Assembly (NCBI RefSeq): GCF_029223525.1
Contig: NZ_JARHTQ010000038.1
Span: forward strand, 1-64,000
Direction: 5' to 3'
DNA from: Streptantibioticus ferralitis
GTDB lineage: Bacteria; Actinomycetota; Actinomycetes; Streptomycetales; Streptomycetaceae
Length of the DNA: 64,000 bases
How positions within the stretch are numbered: position 1 is the stretch's first letter; every line of letters begins with the position of its first letter. Shown here piece by piece: positions 9,491-17,433 of this stretch. The notes under the pieces are model-generated. The model was not told the DNA's origin and did no database searches. It saw only the letters and a program-made list of their open reading frames with translations. The position numbers were made by a program, and so were the translations under genes.

Positions 9491-9995
9491 CTCGCGCCCC
9501 GGTCCGCCGGGGTGGGTGTCAGCGGCCGCGCGCCCGGGGGCGGCCGGGGTGAGCCTCAGCCAGATTCGCGCCCGGGGCGGCCGGGCAGGGTAAGCGGCAG
9601 CGGCTTTCGCGCCCGAGCCGGGCGGCGGGGTGTCAGCAGCCTCGCACCCCGGGGGCTGTACGGGCGCGGGCTCGTGCCCGGGGGCGGCCGGGGTGCGTGT
9701 CAGCGCCTCGCGCCCCGGTCCGCCGGGGTGGGTGTCAGCGGCCGCGCGCCCGGGGGCGGCCGGGGTGAGCCTCAGCCAGATTCGCGCCCGGGGCGGCCGG
9801 GCAGGGTGAGCGGCAGCGGCTTTCGCGCCCGAGCCGGGCGGCGGGGTGTCAGCAGCCTCGCACCCCGGGGGCTGTACGGGCGCGGGCTCGTGCCCGGGTC
9901 GGCCGGGGTCCGTGTCAGCGCCTCGCGCCCCGGTCCGCCGGGATGGGTGTCAGCGGCCGCGCGCCCGGGGGCGGCCGGGGGCGAGGGCGCGGGCT
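9491..9995. repeat. Tandem 216-bp repeats, two full copies and one partial
   Basis: Long, very GC-rich units begin at ctcgcgccccggtccgccgg, at 9491, 9707 and 9922. The first two copies are almost identical (216 and 215 bp), and the third is cut off near 9995. A 1-nt length difference between copies breaks any reading frame through them, so the open frame across the block is judged non-coding. The whole stretch 9283-9999 holds no gene, only these repeats and the 32-bp set before them. Confidence 0.8.
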
Positions 9996-9999
9996 CGTG

Positions 10000-10488
10000 T
10001 TAGCGGGGGCGGGCCGGGGTGGGGCCGTTGTTCTCGTCGTCGGGGAGGCGGCAGACGCGCTCGAGGAACATCGCCGCCGCGCACACCGCCGCGCCGGTGA
10101 GTACCGAAAGGCCCGCGTACAGCGCCTGGTCGCGGCGGGAGGGAGAGTCCATCGGCGAGGTCAGCAAGAAGACCCCGACGCCGCCGTAGAGCCCGGCGAC
10201 CAGCGCGGCGACCAGCGCACTGGCATGCCCGAAGACCACCGCGCGGGCGGCCAGCAGCGGGTCCACGCCCTTGGCGCCCGGCCGCCGCTCGCGCTGGGCA
10301 CGCAGCCTGGCCCGCAGCGACAGCGCTGCGGCCGCCAGCACCACGGCGATCAGCCCGAGCACGATCGGCGCCGCGGCGGGTACGCCAGGCAGCGTGCCCA
10401 CCGCGTCCCACAGCCGGGCACCGGCCCAGCCCAGCACTCCGGCCAGCAAGAACAGCCCGACCAGCACCCGGAACCGAAGCTGCTTCAA
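10000..10488 (-). CDS. DUF3180 membrane protein
   Basis: This is a small membrane protein with four hydrophobic segments and no catalytic motif. Proteins of this family (DUF3180) commonly follow folK in actinobacteria, as here, but their function is unknown. The start is a TTG (MKQLRFRVLVG) six nt after GAGGAG; the open frame further upstream has no ribosome site. It ends in a short basic, Pro-rich tail. It is 72 nt downstream of folK on the same strand. Confidence 0.85.
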   Translation of the reverse strand: MKQLRFRVLVGLFLLAGVLGWAGARLWDAVGTLPGVPAAAPIVLGLIAVVLAAAALSLRARLRAQRERRPGAKGVDPLLAARAVVFGHASALVAALVAGLYGGVGVFLLTSPMDSPSRRDQALYAGLSVLTGAAVCAAAMFLERVCRLPDDENNGPTPARPR

Positions 10489-10560
10489 CAAGGTCTCCTC
10501 ATCACAACGCTGCCCCACGGCGCCTCCGGCCGGACGGCGCCCCAAGCCTCAAGGCAACGT

Positions 10561-11151
10561 CTACTCCGGCAGGCGCAGTTCCACGTCCCCGCGCGGTGTC
10601 ACGCCCTCACGGCCCACATGCGACAGCAGTTCCTCGACCGGCCCACGGCCCGGCAGCTCGGCCGCCGGGTCCACGTCGTGCCACGGTACGAGAACGAAGG
10701 CCCGCTCATGCGCCCGCGGATGCGGAAGGGTGAGCAGCGGGTCGTTGGACACCACGTCCTGGTACGAGACGATGTCCACGTCAATGGTGCGCGGGCCCCA
10801 GCGCTCGTCCCGGACCCGGACGAACGCCTCCTCGATCGCATGGGCCCGCTCCAGCAGCGAGCTCGGCGGGAGGGTGGTCTTCACGAGCACCACGGCGTTG
10901 AGGTAGTTGGGCTGACTGCCCGGCTCAACGCCCCACGGTTCGGTCTCGTACACCGGGGAGACCGCCTTGACCCGCAGACCGGGGGTGTCGGCGAGGGCGT
11001 CGATCGCGCCCTGGAGGGTCTCCAGGCGGTTGCCAAGGTTGCTGCCGAGCGAGACCACCGCCCATTTGGGGTTGTGCAAGGTGGTGTCAGCGGCATCGAC
11101 GCGTTCCTCAACGGAGGCGGGTACCGGCTGGACGGTGGGGTCGGAACTCAC
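10561..11151 (-). CDS. folK: 6-hydroxymethyl-7,8-dihydropterin pyrophosphokinase
   Basis: This enzyme transfers pyrophosphate from ATP to 6-hydroxymethyl-dihydropterin in folate synthesis. The HPPK signature RWGPRTIDVDIV is complete, and the N-terminal LGSNLGNR nucleotide/pterin motif is present. A start at GTG 11151 with AGGAGG five nt upstream overlaps the folB stop by 4 nt (GTGA), so it is coupled to folB. An N-terminal extension of about 25 residues precedes the conserved core. Confidence 0.96.
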   Translation of the reverse strand: MSSDPTVQPVPASVEERVDAADTTLHNPKWAVVSLGSNLGNRLETLQGAIDALADTPGLRVKAVSPVYETEPWGVEPGSQPNYLNAVVLVKTTLPPSSLLERAHAIEEAFVRVRDERWGPRTIDVDIVSYQDVVSNDPLLTLPHPRAHERAFVLVPWHDVDPAAELPGRGPVEELLSHVGREGVTPRGDVELRLPE

Positions 11152-11507
11152 GGGCGCCTCCTATGGATGGTGATGGTCACGTCGTCAAACGGAACGGTGA
11201 TCGGGGCATGCGGCTTGTGCACGGTCACCTCGACCTCTTCTACCGGCTGGTGCGTCAGGCACTGGTTCGCGATGCGCTCGGCAAGCGTCTCGATGAGGTT
11301 GACCGGCTCCCCTTCGACGACCCGTACCACCTCTTCGGCCACCACGCCGTAGTGCACGGTCTTCGTCAGGTCGTCCTCCGCCGCGGCGCGGGACGTGTCG
11401 AGTCCGAGCACCAGGTCCACCAGGAAGTCCTGGCCGTTCTCCCGCTCCTCGGGGAAGACCCCGTGATGCCCGCGGCCCTTCAAGCCGCTTAGCGCGACGC
11501 GATCCAC
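11148..11507 (-). CDS. folB: Dihydroneopterin aldolase
   Basis: This enzyme converts 7,8-dihydroneopterin to 6-hydroxymethyl-dihydropterin and glycolaldehyde, the step before FolK. The typical N-terminus DRVALSGLKGRGHHGVFPEE carries the catalytic Glu. The VHKPHAPI motif carries the conserved Lys. The length, 119 aa, is normal. The start is GTG 11507, after GGAG. It overlaps folK by 4 nt. Confidence 0.96.
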   Translation of the reverse strand: MDRVALSGLKGRGHHGVFPEERENGQDFLVDLVLGLDTSRAAAEDDLTKTVHYGVVAEEVVRVVEGEPVNLIETLAERIANQCLTHQPVEEVEVTVHKPHAPITVPFDDVTITIHRRRP

Positions 11508-11834
11508 GAGACATCACTCCTGCTGGTTGTCGGACAGACGGGGGTCCGCCGGTCGTGTGCGGGTCGGCCCGGTTCGCGACTCCACGCCGGAGCCACGAGT
11601 CGAAGGTACCTATCGAATCTACCTGCGAGCACCGACAACCCGTGCTGACGGGGTCCCGCCCAACGCCTCTCGGGCCGCCTCGCCCTGGCGGAGACCGCCT
11701 GGGCGAACTCGCATGCAGGCGCCTTTACCCGACACTTGGGCGGCCACTCCTGCCTTGGGAAGTTCTTGGCTCGAACGGGTGGCTCGACATGCCCCGGCTG
11801 ACCATCGGTCGCCTCTTGGACACCAGCCGTACCG
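11508..11834. other. Intergenic stretch, no gene seen
   Basis: These 327 bp between folB and the NTF2-like gene hold no convincing coding frame on either strand. On the minus strand, ttgtcg and gatagg with an 18-nt spacer (around 11605-11640) could be the folB promoter; this is weak. Confidence 0.4.
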
Positions 11835-12320
11835 CTAGACGCCAGTCGCACCATCTCCGTACTCGTCGTCGTCCTCGTCCTCGGTGCCCTCGGCCATGAC
11901 CGGGGAACCGTGGTGCGACCACAGCTTCCAGCCCTGCCGGGTGCGCCGGAAGACATTCGTGGCCACCACCAGACCGCCGACCAGCTCGCCCGCGGAGCCG
12001 TCCGGCTGGGCGGGGCCGCCGCTGAGGATGTTCTCGCTGCAGGTGACCAGCGCGGCGTCGCCCGCCACCGCCACCTCGACGTCGGTGAGGAAGAACTGCA
12101 TGTAGTCGGTGTTCGCCATGATCAGTGCGTACGAGCGCAGCACATGGCCGCGGCCGCGCAGCACCGGCCACCCCGGGTGCACCACGGTCACCGAGTCCGC
12201 CAGCGGGCCGTCCAGCAGGATGTCCTCCAGAGCGGGCAGGTCGCCGCCCTCCACGGCGTCGTAGAAGGCCTGGTTGACGCGCTCGACCGCCTCCCGCTGG
12301 TCTTCCCGCCCGGTGGTCAC
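11835..12320 (-). CDS. NTF2/SnoaL-like fold protein
   Basis: This is a 161-aa protein of the nuclear-transport-factor-2-like family. It begins with an amphipathic helix (REAVERVNQAFYDAVEGGD) and ends with the family GWKLWSHHGSPV strand. A very acidic tail (EDEDDDEYGDG) follows. It overlaps folP by 4 nt and sits between folP and folB in the folate operon. This fold hosts both enzymes and binding proteins, so its role is not assignable. A ligand-binding or accessory role in pterin metabolism would be a guess from position only. Confidence 0.85.
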   Translation of the reverse strand: MTTGREDQREAVERVNQAFYDAVEGGDLPALEDILLDGPLADSVTVVHPGWPVLRGRGHVLRSYALIMANTDYMQFFLTDVEVAVAGDAALVTCSENILSGGPAQPDGSAGELVGGLVVATNVFRRTRQGWKLWSHHGSPVMAEGTEDEDDDEYGDGATGV

Positions 12321-13171
12321 CCGGCTCCCTCGATCGCCCTGGCCACCCGCACCGCGTCCGCGGTCGGCCGCACGTCGTGGACCCGTACCGCCCAGGCGCC
12401 CTCTCGGGCCGCGATCGCGGAGACCGCGGCCGTCGCCGCGTCCCGCTCCCGCGCGGGCGGCGGATCGCCCTGCTCACCGGCGAGCACTCGCCCGAGGAAC
12501 CGTTTGCGCGATGCCGCCACCAGCAGTGGCCGGCCCAGCTCACGCAGCCGGTCCAGATGCGCCACCAGCACCAGATCGTGCTCGGCCTCCTTGGCGAAGC
12601 CGAGTCCCGGGTCGATCACGATGCGTTCCGGGTCGACACCCGCCGCGACCACGGCGTCAAGGCGCTGCCGCAGTTCACCCACCACTTCCGTGGCGACGTC
12701 CCGGTAAACCGCCCGGCTGTTCATGTCGATGCTGGCGCCACGCCAGTGCATCACCACGAACGGGATCCGGGCGGCGGCGGCCATCGGCACCATCGCCGGG
12801 TCGGCGAGGCCGCCGCTGACGTCGTTGACCATCCGCGCCCCGGCCTCGACGGCCCGCTCGGCGACCGACGCCCGCATGGTGTCCACGCTCACCACAGCCC
12901 CGGCGGCGGCCAGCTCCCGTACGACCGGGATCACCCTGCGCAGTTCCTCGGCCTCCTCGACACGCTGAGCGCCCGGCCGGGTCGACTCACCGCCGACGTC
13001 GACCAGGTCGGCACCGGAGGCGATCAGGTCGAGGCCGTGTTTGACGGCGAGCTCGGGGTCGAACCACAGACCGCCGTCGGAGAACGAATCGGGCGTGACG
13101 TTGACCACGCCCATCACCGCGCACCGGTCCCATTCGGGCAGACCGGCCACCCGGCCTCGTGCATTCACCAT
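12317..13171 (-). CDS. folP: Dihydropteroate synthase
   Basis: This enzyme condenses p-aminobenzoate with hydroxymethyl-dihydropterin pyrophosphate. Loop motifs are all present: VMGVVNVTPDSFSDGG, the VGGESTRPGA region, VDT, NDVSGG, MHWRG, DPGLGFAKEAEHD, ASRKRFLG and the C-terminal VRVHDV. The ATG at 13171 places the core about 20 residues in, as expected. An in-frame extension to 13225 was not used. The stop overlaps the start of the NTF2-like gene, giving an operon folP - NTF2-like - (327-bp gap) - folB - folK. Confidence 0.96.
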   Translation of the reverse strand: MVNARGRVAGLPEWDRCAVMGVVNVTPDSFSDGGLWFDPELAVKHGLDLIASGADLVDVGGESTRPGAQRVEEAEELRRVIPVVRELAAAGAVVSVDTMRASVAERAVEAGARMVNDVSGGLADPAMVPMAAAARIPFVVMHWRGASIDMNSRAVYRDVATEVVGELRQRLDAVVAAGVDPERIVIDPGLGFAKEAEHDLVLVAHLDRLRELGRPLLVAASRKRFLGRVLAGEQGDPPPARERDAATAAVSAIAAREGAWAVRVHDVRPTADAVRVARAIEGAG

Positions 13172-13229
13172 GCCCAAAGCGTAGGGCCTGACCGGCCGGA
13201 TCTCCGTTGGCCCGGCGGGGCCCATGCGT

Positions 13230-13261
13230 AGGGCCGGTCTCCCACGTGGGAGACCGGCCCT
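13230..13261. terminator. Perfect 32-bp palindrome, terminator
   Basis: The palindrome agggccggtctcccac and its exact complement form a 16-bp stem with no loop bases to spare. It sits 16 nt after the stop of the minus-strand lysyltransferase-like gene and before folP, and so separates the two units. Confidence 0.85.
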
Positions 13262-13277
13262 GAGGCACCGCGAGGTG

Positions 13278-15119
13278 TCAGGCCGCGCGGCCGCCGACCG
13301 CGGACAGCCGCTTGTGCTCGGGGTGAGCGCAGTCGCGTTGCTGCGGCTCCCGGCTGACGAAGGGGATCCAGCGCCGCACCCGGGCGGGCAGTTCCAGGGT
13401 GATGAAGGCCTCGGCCTGCATCACGGCGAAACCGATCCGGGGCAGGTCGCGGTGGGTCGGGAAGACCATGAACCGCGGTTCCCAGGTCGGCTGGAACTTC
13501 GCGTTGAACTTGTACAGCGACTCGATCTGGAACCAGCGGGAGAGGAACACCAGCAGCCCGCGCCAGAAGCGCAGCACCGGTCCAGCGCCGATCCGCTCGC
13601 CGCGGGCGAGCGCGGAGCGGAACATCGCGAAGTTCAGCGACACCCGCGCGATGCCCAGCTCCTGCGCGTTCTGCAGGGCGTGCACGATCAGCAGCTCGTT
13701 CATGCCCGCGTCCGCCGAGCGGTCGCGGCGCATCAGCTCCAGCGAGATGCCGTCATCGCCCCACGGGACGAAGTGCAGCACGGCCTTGAGGTCGCCGTGC
13801 GGCGACGGGTCGTTCTCCTCCGTCTTGTGCGCGGTGACGACGACGCAGTTGCCGTCCTCCGGGTCGCCGAAGCGGCCCAGCGCCATGGAGAAGCCGCGCT
13901 CGGTGTCGGTACCGCGCCAGTCGGCGGCGGCCGAGCGGATCCGGGCCCGCTCCGCCTCGTCCAGGTCGCTCACCCGGCGCATCCGGCAGCTGTAGCCGTT
14001 GCGCTCGACGCGCTTGACCATCTGCCGGACGTTGCGCATCGCACGGCCGGACAGGGAGAAGGCAGCGGTCTCGACGATCGCCTCGTCGCCCAGCTCCAGG
14101 GCGTCCAGGCCGGTCTCCCGGGTCCAGACCTCACCGCCGGTCTCGGAGCAGCCGACCACCGCCGGAATCCAGGCGTGCGCCCTGGCCTCCTCCATGAACC
14201 GCTCGATGGCGCCCGGCCAGGCCTCCACATCGCCGATCGGGTCACCACTGGCGAGCATCACGCCGGAGATCACCCGGTAAGAGACCGCGGCCTTGCCGGT
14301 CGGCGAGAAGATCACGCTCTTGTCCCGGCGCAGTGCGAAGTGGCCGAGTGAGTCACGGCGCCCGTGCCTGTCGAGCAGCCCGCGGATCTGCTCCTCGTCC
14401 TCCGGGCTGAGCACCGCGGTCGGGTGCTCAGGGCGCAGCACCAGGTACGCGGTGCTGAGCAGGATCAGGAAGCCGAGGCCGCCGAGGGAGTAGCCGACGA
14501 TGTCAGCGGTGCGGTCGTGCACGTAGTGCACCGGGCCGCCGAAGCCGAACAGTCCGTAGAACACCGTCATGACCCGGTCCAGGAAGGACGGGTTGCCGAT
14601 CTCCGAGTTCGGGTGGGCGTTGACGATCAGCAGGCCGATGCCGAAGCTGACGACGGACAGCACCACGAAGTTGAACGCCGCCCGCCAACGGGTGCGCGGG
14701 TCGGACAGCGCCGTGAACTGGCTGCGGTGTGTGAGCAACACCACCAGGAGGCCCACCGAGAGGACGGTGTTGACTATCGACACCCGGTGGTGCAGCACCT
14801 CCGCCAGCAGACCGGCTGGCAGCAGCGCCACGGCGGCCATCCAGGCCCGCCGCTTGCGGCGCTTGAGGCCGTGGGCGAGCATCAGCATCAGCAGACCCAG
14901 AATGATCGAGGCTGCTGCCGCGATGCTGCTCACCGCGCCCGGCAGGTATCCGGCCCAGGCGTGTACGCGGCTGTGCCGGAGCTGCGGGATGATCCCGGTC
15001 GCGAGGTCCAGCAACCCGATCACGGCGCCCACGGTGCCCACCAGTGCGGGCACCTTGCTGCTCGGGGTGAACCGCGGGAGGCGTGCGCGTGAATCCTGTG
15101 TGGCGGACGACTCAGTCAT
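13278..15119 (-). CDS. Phosphatidylglycerol lysyltransferase-like membrane protein (DUF2156)
   Basis: The N-terminal half has six to seven membrane segments, followed by a cytoplasmic DUF2156/GNAT-type catalytic domain from about residue 260. This is the layout of MprF/LpiA enzymes, which move an amino acid from aminoacyl-tRNA to a membrane lipid and protect against cationic peptides. Visible family features include SYRVISGVMLASGDPIGD and FAMFRSALARGERIGAG. It is 613 aa from the ATG at 15119, which follows CAGGGGG; a longer frame to 15305 is not conserved. It is divergent from a secreted or membrane esterase. The lipid and amino acid are unknown. Confidence 0.85.
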   Translation of the reverse strand: MTESSATQDSRARLPRFTPSSKVPALVGTVGAVIGLLDLATGIIPQLRHSRVHAWAGYLPGAVSSIAAAASIILGLLMLMLAHGLKRRKRRAWMAAVALLPAGLLAEVLHHRVSIVNTVLSVGLLVVLLTHRSQFTALSDPRTRWRAAFNFVVLSVVSFGIGLLIVNAHPNSEIGNPSFLDRVMTVFYGLFGFGGPVHYVHDRTADIVGYSLGGLGFLILLSTAYLVLRPEHPTAVLSPEDEEQIRGLLDRHGRRDSLGHFALRRDKSVIFSPTGKAAVSYRVISGVMLASGDPIGDVEAWPGAIERFMEEARAHAWIPAVVGCSETGGEVWTRETGLDALELGDEAIVETAAFSLSGRAMRNVRQMVKRVERNGYSCRMRRVSDLDEAERARIRSAAADWRGTDTERGFSMALGRFGDPEDGNCVVVTAHKTEENDPSPHGDLKAVLHFVPWGDDGISLELMRRDRSADAGMNELLIVHALQNAQELGIARVSLNFAMFRSALARGERIGAGPVLRFWRGLLVFLSRWFQIESLYKFNAKFQPTWEPRFMVFPTHRDLPRIGFAVMQAEAFITLELPARVRRWIPFVSREPQQRDCAHPEHKRLSAVGGRAA

Positions 15120-15322
15120 TGATGCCGCCCCCTGACGGAACCCTTTTAAGGCGTTCGGCATCTTTGTGTGCAGACATCGGTCTCCCAGCCCCGATAAGTG
15201 GATCTTCCGGTCCGATGTGCGTCGGCCGTGCAAGCTCTGTGCGCCCTTTAGGACGAGAGCTTTGGCCGTGAGGTTCCACTTGCCGGGGCTGGACGACCGG
15301 TCCACCGAACGGAAAGCGCCTC

Positions 15323-16444
15323 ATGGGTCTCACTAGTAAGAAACTCCTGGTCCTGGTCATCGTGCTGGCGGTGGCCTTCTTCGTCGCCACCATCTGGCTG
15401 TGGCCTCGGCTGTCCCGTCAAGGGGTCAAACCCATAGCGGGCCGGATCGGCCTGCTGTTCGGTGGCCAAATGGCGATCCTCGCCGCATTGGGCCTGTCGA
15501 TCAACTCGTACTTCGGTTTCTACGCCTCGTTCGCCGATCTTTTCGGTACGAACCAGGATCCCGGCCAGGTCGTGGACTACACCGCGGGCGGCACCAGCGG
15601 TAAGGACGGTCTGCAGCACCTCAGCTCCCAGGGCGTCGGTGTGCCGGGCGGCGGGTCGCCGGAGAAGGCGGGCCGTATCGACAAGGTCCAGATAAAGGGC
15701 CCCAAGACGGGCCTCACCACCCCGGCCTATGTGTACCTGCCGCCGCAGTACTTCCAGAAGGGATACAGCAGGCAGAACTTCCCGGCCACGGTGATACTCA
15801 CCGGCTACCCGGGCACCGCCGAGTCGCTGATCACCCGGATGAAGTACCCGCAGACAGCGACGGAGCACATCCAGCAGGGCAAGATGCAGCCGATGATCAT
15901 GGTGATGCTGCGTCCGACCGTGGCTCCGCCGCGCGACACCGAGTGCATGGACGTCCCCGGCGGCCCGCAGGTGGAGACGTTCTTCACCAAGGACCTGCGG
16001 CAGACCATCTCCGCGAACTACCGCGTCGGCAACGCCTCCCAGAACTGGGGCATCATGGGCGACTCCACCGGTGGCTACTGCGCCCTGAAGATGTCGATGC
16101 GGCACCCGGACAGCTTCTCCGCGGCCGTTTCGCTGTCGGGCTACTACAACACCCACAACGACCCGACCACCGGCGACCTGTTCGGCGGCAGCAAGCAGCT
16201 GCAGAACGAGAACGACATGATGTGGTGGCTGAAGAACAAGCCCGCGCCGAAGATCTGGGCGCTGGTCACCAGCAGCAAGCAGGGTGAGTGGGACTACAGC
16301 CGCACGGTGGCCTTCATGAACGCCGTCAAGCCCCCGATGCAGATCTCGTCGATCATCCTGCCGAGCGGTGGTCACAACTTCACCACGTGGAACCGCGAGG
16401 TGCCCAGCGCCCTCGACTCGCTGAGCCAGCACGTCACCCAGTAG
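15323..16444 (+). CDS. Membrane-anchored esterase (PF00756-like alpha/beta hydrolase)
   Basis: The N-terminus carries two or three membrane segments (about 8-27 and 40-65), and the C-terminal domain should face outside. The nucleophile elbow is GDSTGGYCA (G-x-S-x-G), and the catalytic His is in GGHNFTTW. The domain resembles antigen-85/esterase D-type hydrolases. It is divergent from the DUF2156 synthase. In other bacteria, aminoacyl-lipid synthases are paired with hydrolases that remove the amino acid, so a lipid-deacylating role is a fair inference. It is followed by a strong terminator at 16476. Confidence 0.87.
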   Translation: MGLTSKKLLVLVIVLAVAFFVATIWLWPRLSRQGVKPIAGRIGLLFGGQMAILAALGLSINSYFGFYASFADLFGTNQDPGQVVDYTAGGTSGKDGLQHLSSQGVGVPGGGSPEKAGRIDKVQIKGPKTGLTTPAYVYLPPQYFQKGYSRQNFPATVILTGYPGTAESLITRMKYPQTATEHIQQGKMQPMIMVMLRPTVAPPRDTECMDVPGGPQVETFFTKDLRQTISANYRVGNASQNWGIMGDSTGGYCALKMSMRHPDSFSAAVSLSGYYNTHNDPTTGDLFGGSKQLQNENDMMWWLKNKPAPKIWALVTSSKQGEWDYSRTVAFMNAVKPPMQISSIILPSGGHNFTTWNREVPSALDSLSQHVTQ

Positions 16445-16475
16445 CACCCATCCCCTGCGGGGGCGCACCGTTCAA

Positions 16476-16509
16476 CGCGGCCGGGAGGACAAACGTCCTC
16501 CCGGCCGCG
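16476..16509. terminator. Terminator hairpin after the esterase
   Basis: A 15-bp perfect stem (cgcggccgggaggac and complement) with an AAAC loop lies 32 nt after the esterase stop. Confidence 0.88.
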
Positions 16510-16607
16510 GCGCGTTTCGCCCTTCCGGCGGATTTGCGGTCTGGGGTGCGGGCCCTTTTCGGCAGCGCGGCCGCCCGCCGGGGCGCACCCAGTGCGGGGC
16601 GCCGGTC

Positions 16608-16700
16608 GCAGTACGGGGGGCGCCACGGCACGCAGGCGGGCCCGGTACGAGGGCGGGCTCCACGGCACGCAGGCGTGCCCAGTACGGGGGGCGGGTGCCG
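16608..16700. repeat. Short direct repeats between esterase and folE
   Basis: The element cacggcacgcaggcg occurs at 16624 and 16661, and agtacggggggcg flanks it on both sides. It lies in a non-coding 272-bp gap between convergent genes. Confidence 0.6.
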
Positions 16701-16717
16701 GGGGTCCTGGCCGTGCC

Positions 16718-17323
16718 CTAGCGGGCCAGTATCAGGCTCATCGCCTCGGAGCGTGTGGCGGAATCGCGCAGCTGGCCGCGTACGGCGGACGTGGTGGTCT
16801 TCGCGCCCGGCTTACGGATACCGCGCATCGACATGCACATGTGCTCGCACTCGACGACGACGATCACACCGCGCGGTTCCAGGATCTCCATCAGGGAGTC
16901 GGCGATCTGCGTGGTGAGACGTTCTTGCACCTGAGGGCGGCGGGCGTACACATCGACCAGGCGAGCCAGCTTGGACAGACCGGTGATCTTGCCGCTGGTG
17001 GCCGGAATGTAGCCGACGTGGGCGACACCGTGGAACGGCACCAGGTGGTGCTCACAGGTGGAGTACACCTCGATGTCCTTGACCAGCACCATCTCGTCAT
17101 GGCCGAGGTCGAAGGTGGTGGTGAGCACCTCCTGCGGCGTCTGCCAGAGGCCGGCGAAGACCTCCTTGTAGGCCCGCGCCACGCGTGCCGGAGTCTCCCG
17201 CAGACCCTCGCGGTCCGGGTCCTCTCCGACCGCGATCAGAAGTTCGCGGATGGCGTTCTCGGCCCGCTTCTCGTCGAACTCGCCGACGGGAGCCGCGTCG
17301 ACCAGCGTCACCGGGTCGGTCAT
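16718..17323 (-). CDS. folE: GTP cyclohydrolase I
   Basis: This enzyme converts GTP to dihydroneopterin triphosphate, the first folate step. Zinc ligands are in [10 protein letters not shown] and [13 protein letters not shown]. The [21 protein letters not shown] helix and the ATSEAMSLI-type end (here TRSEAMSLI) are family-typical. ATG 17323 follows GAGG by five nt, and the product is 201 aa. It is separated from ftsH by a strong hairpin, so it probably has its own promoter despite the shared strand. Confidence 0.97.
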   Translation of the reverse strand: MTDPVTLVDAAPVGEFDEKRAENAIRELLIAVGEDPDREGLRETPARVARAYKEVFAGLWQTPQEVLTTTFDLGHDEMVLVKDIEVYSTCEHHLVPFHGVAHVGYIPATSGKITGLSKLARLVDVYARRPQVQERLTTQIADSLMEILEPRGVIVVVECEHMCMSMRGIRKPGAKTTTSAVRGQLRDSATRSEAMSLILAR

Positions 17324-17364
17324 GGGAGCCTCGTTCCTGGTACACGTAAGACTTGTGCAAAGCG

Positions 17365-17410
17365 GAAATGCCGCGCCTCCCAGGCTAGAACCTGGGAGGC
17401 GCGGCATTTC
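17365..17410. terminator. 20-bp stem terminator between ftsH and folE
   Basis: A perfect 20-bp stem starting gaaatgccgcgcctcccagg, with the 6-nt loop ctagaa. It lies 23 nt after the ftsH stop (minus strand). Confidence 0.92.
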
Positions 17411-17433
17411 ATTCCGGGCCGGTACGGCCGGGC

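Noticed and set aside
9131-10003. Open frame across the 9.3-10.0 kb repeats encoding a Gly/Arg-rich protein
   Set aside because: The frame starts inside the ABC ATPase gene, the repeat copies differ by 1 nt so the encoded frame changes between copies, and there is no ribosome site or motif.
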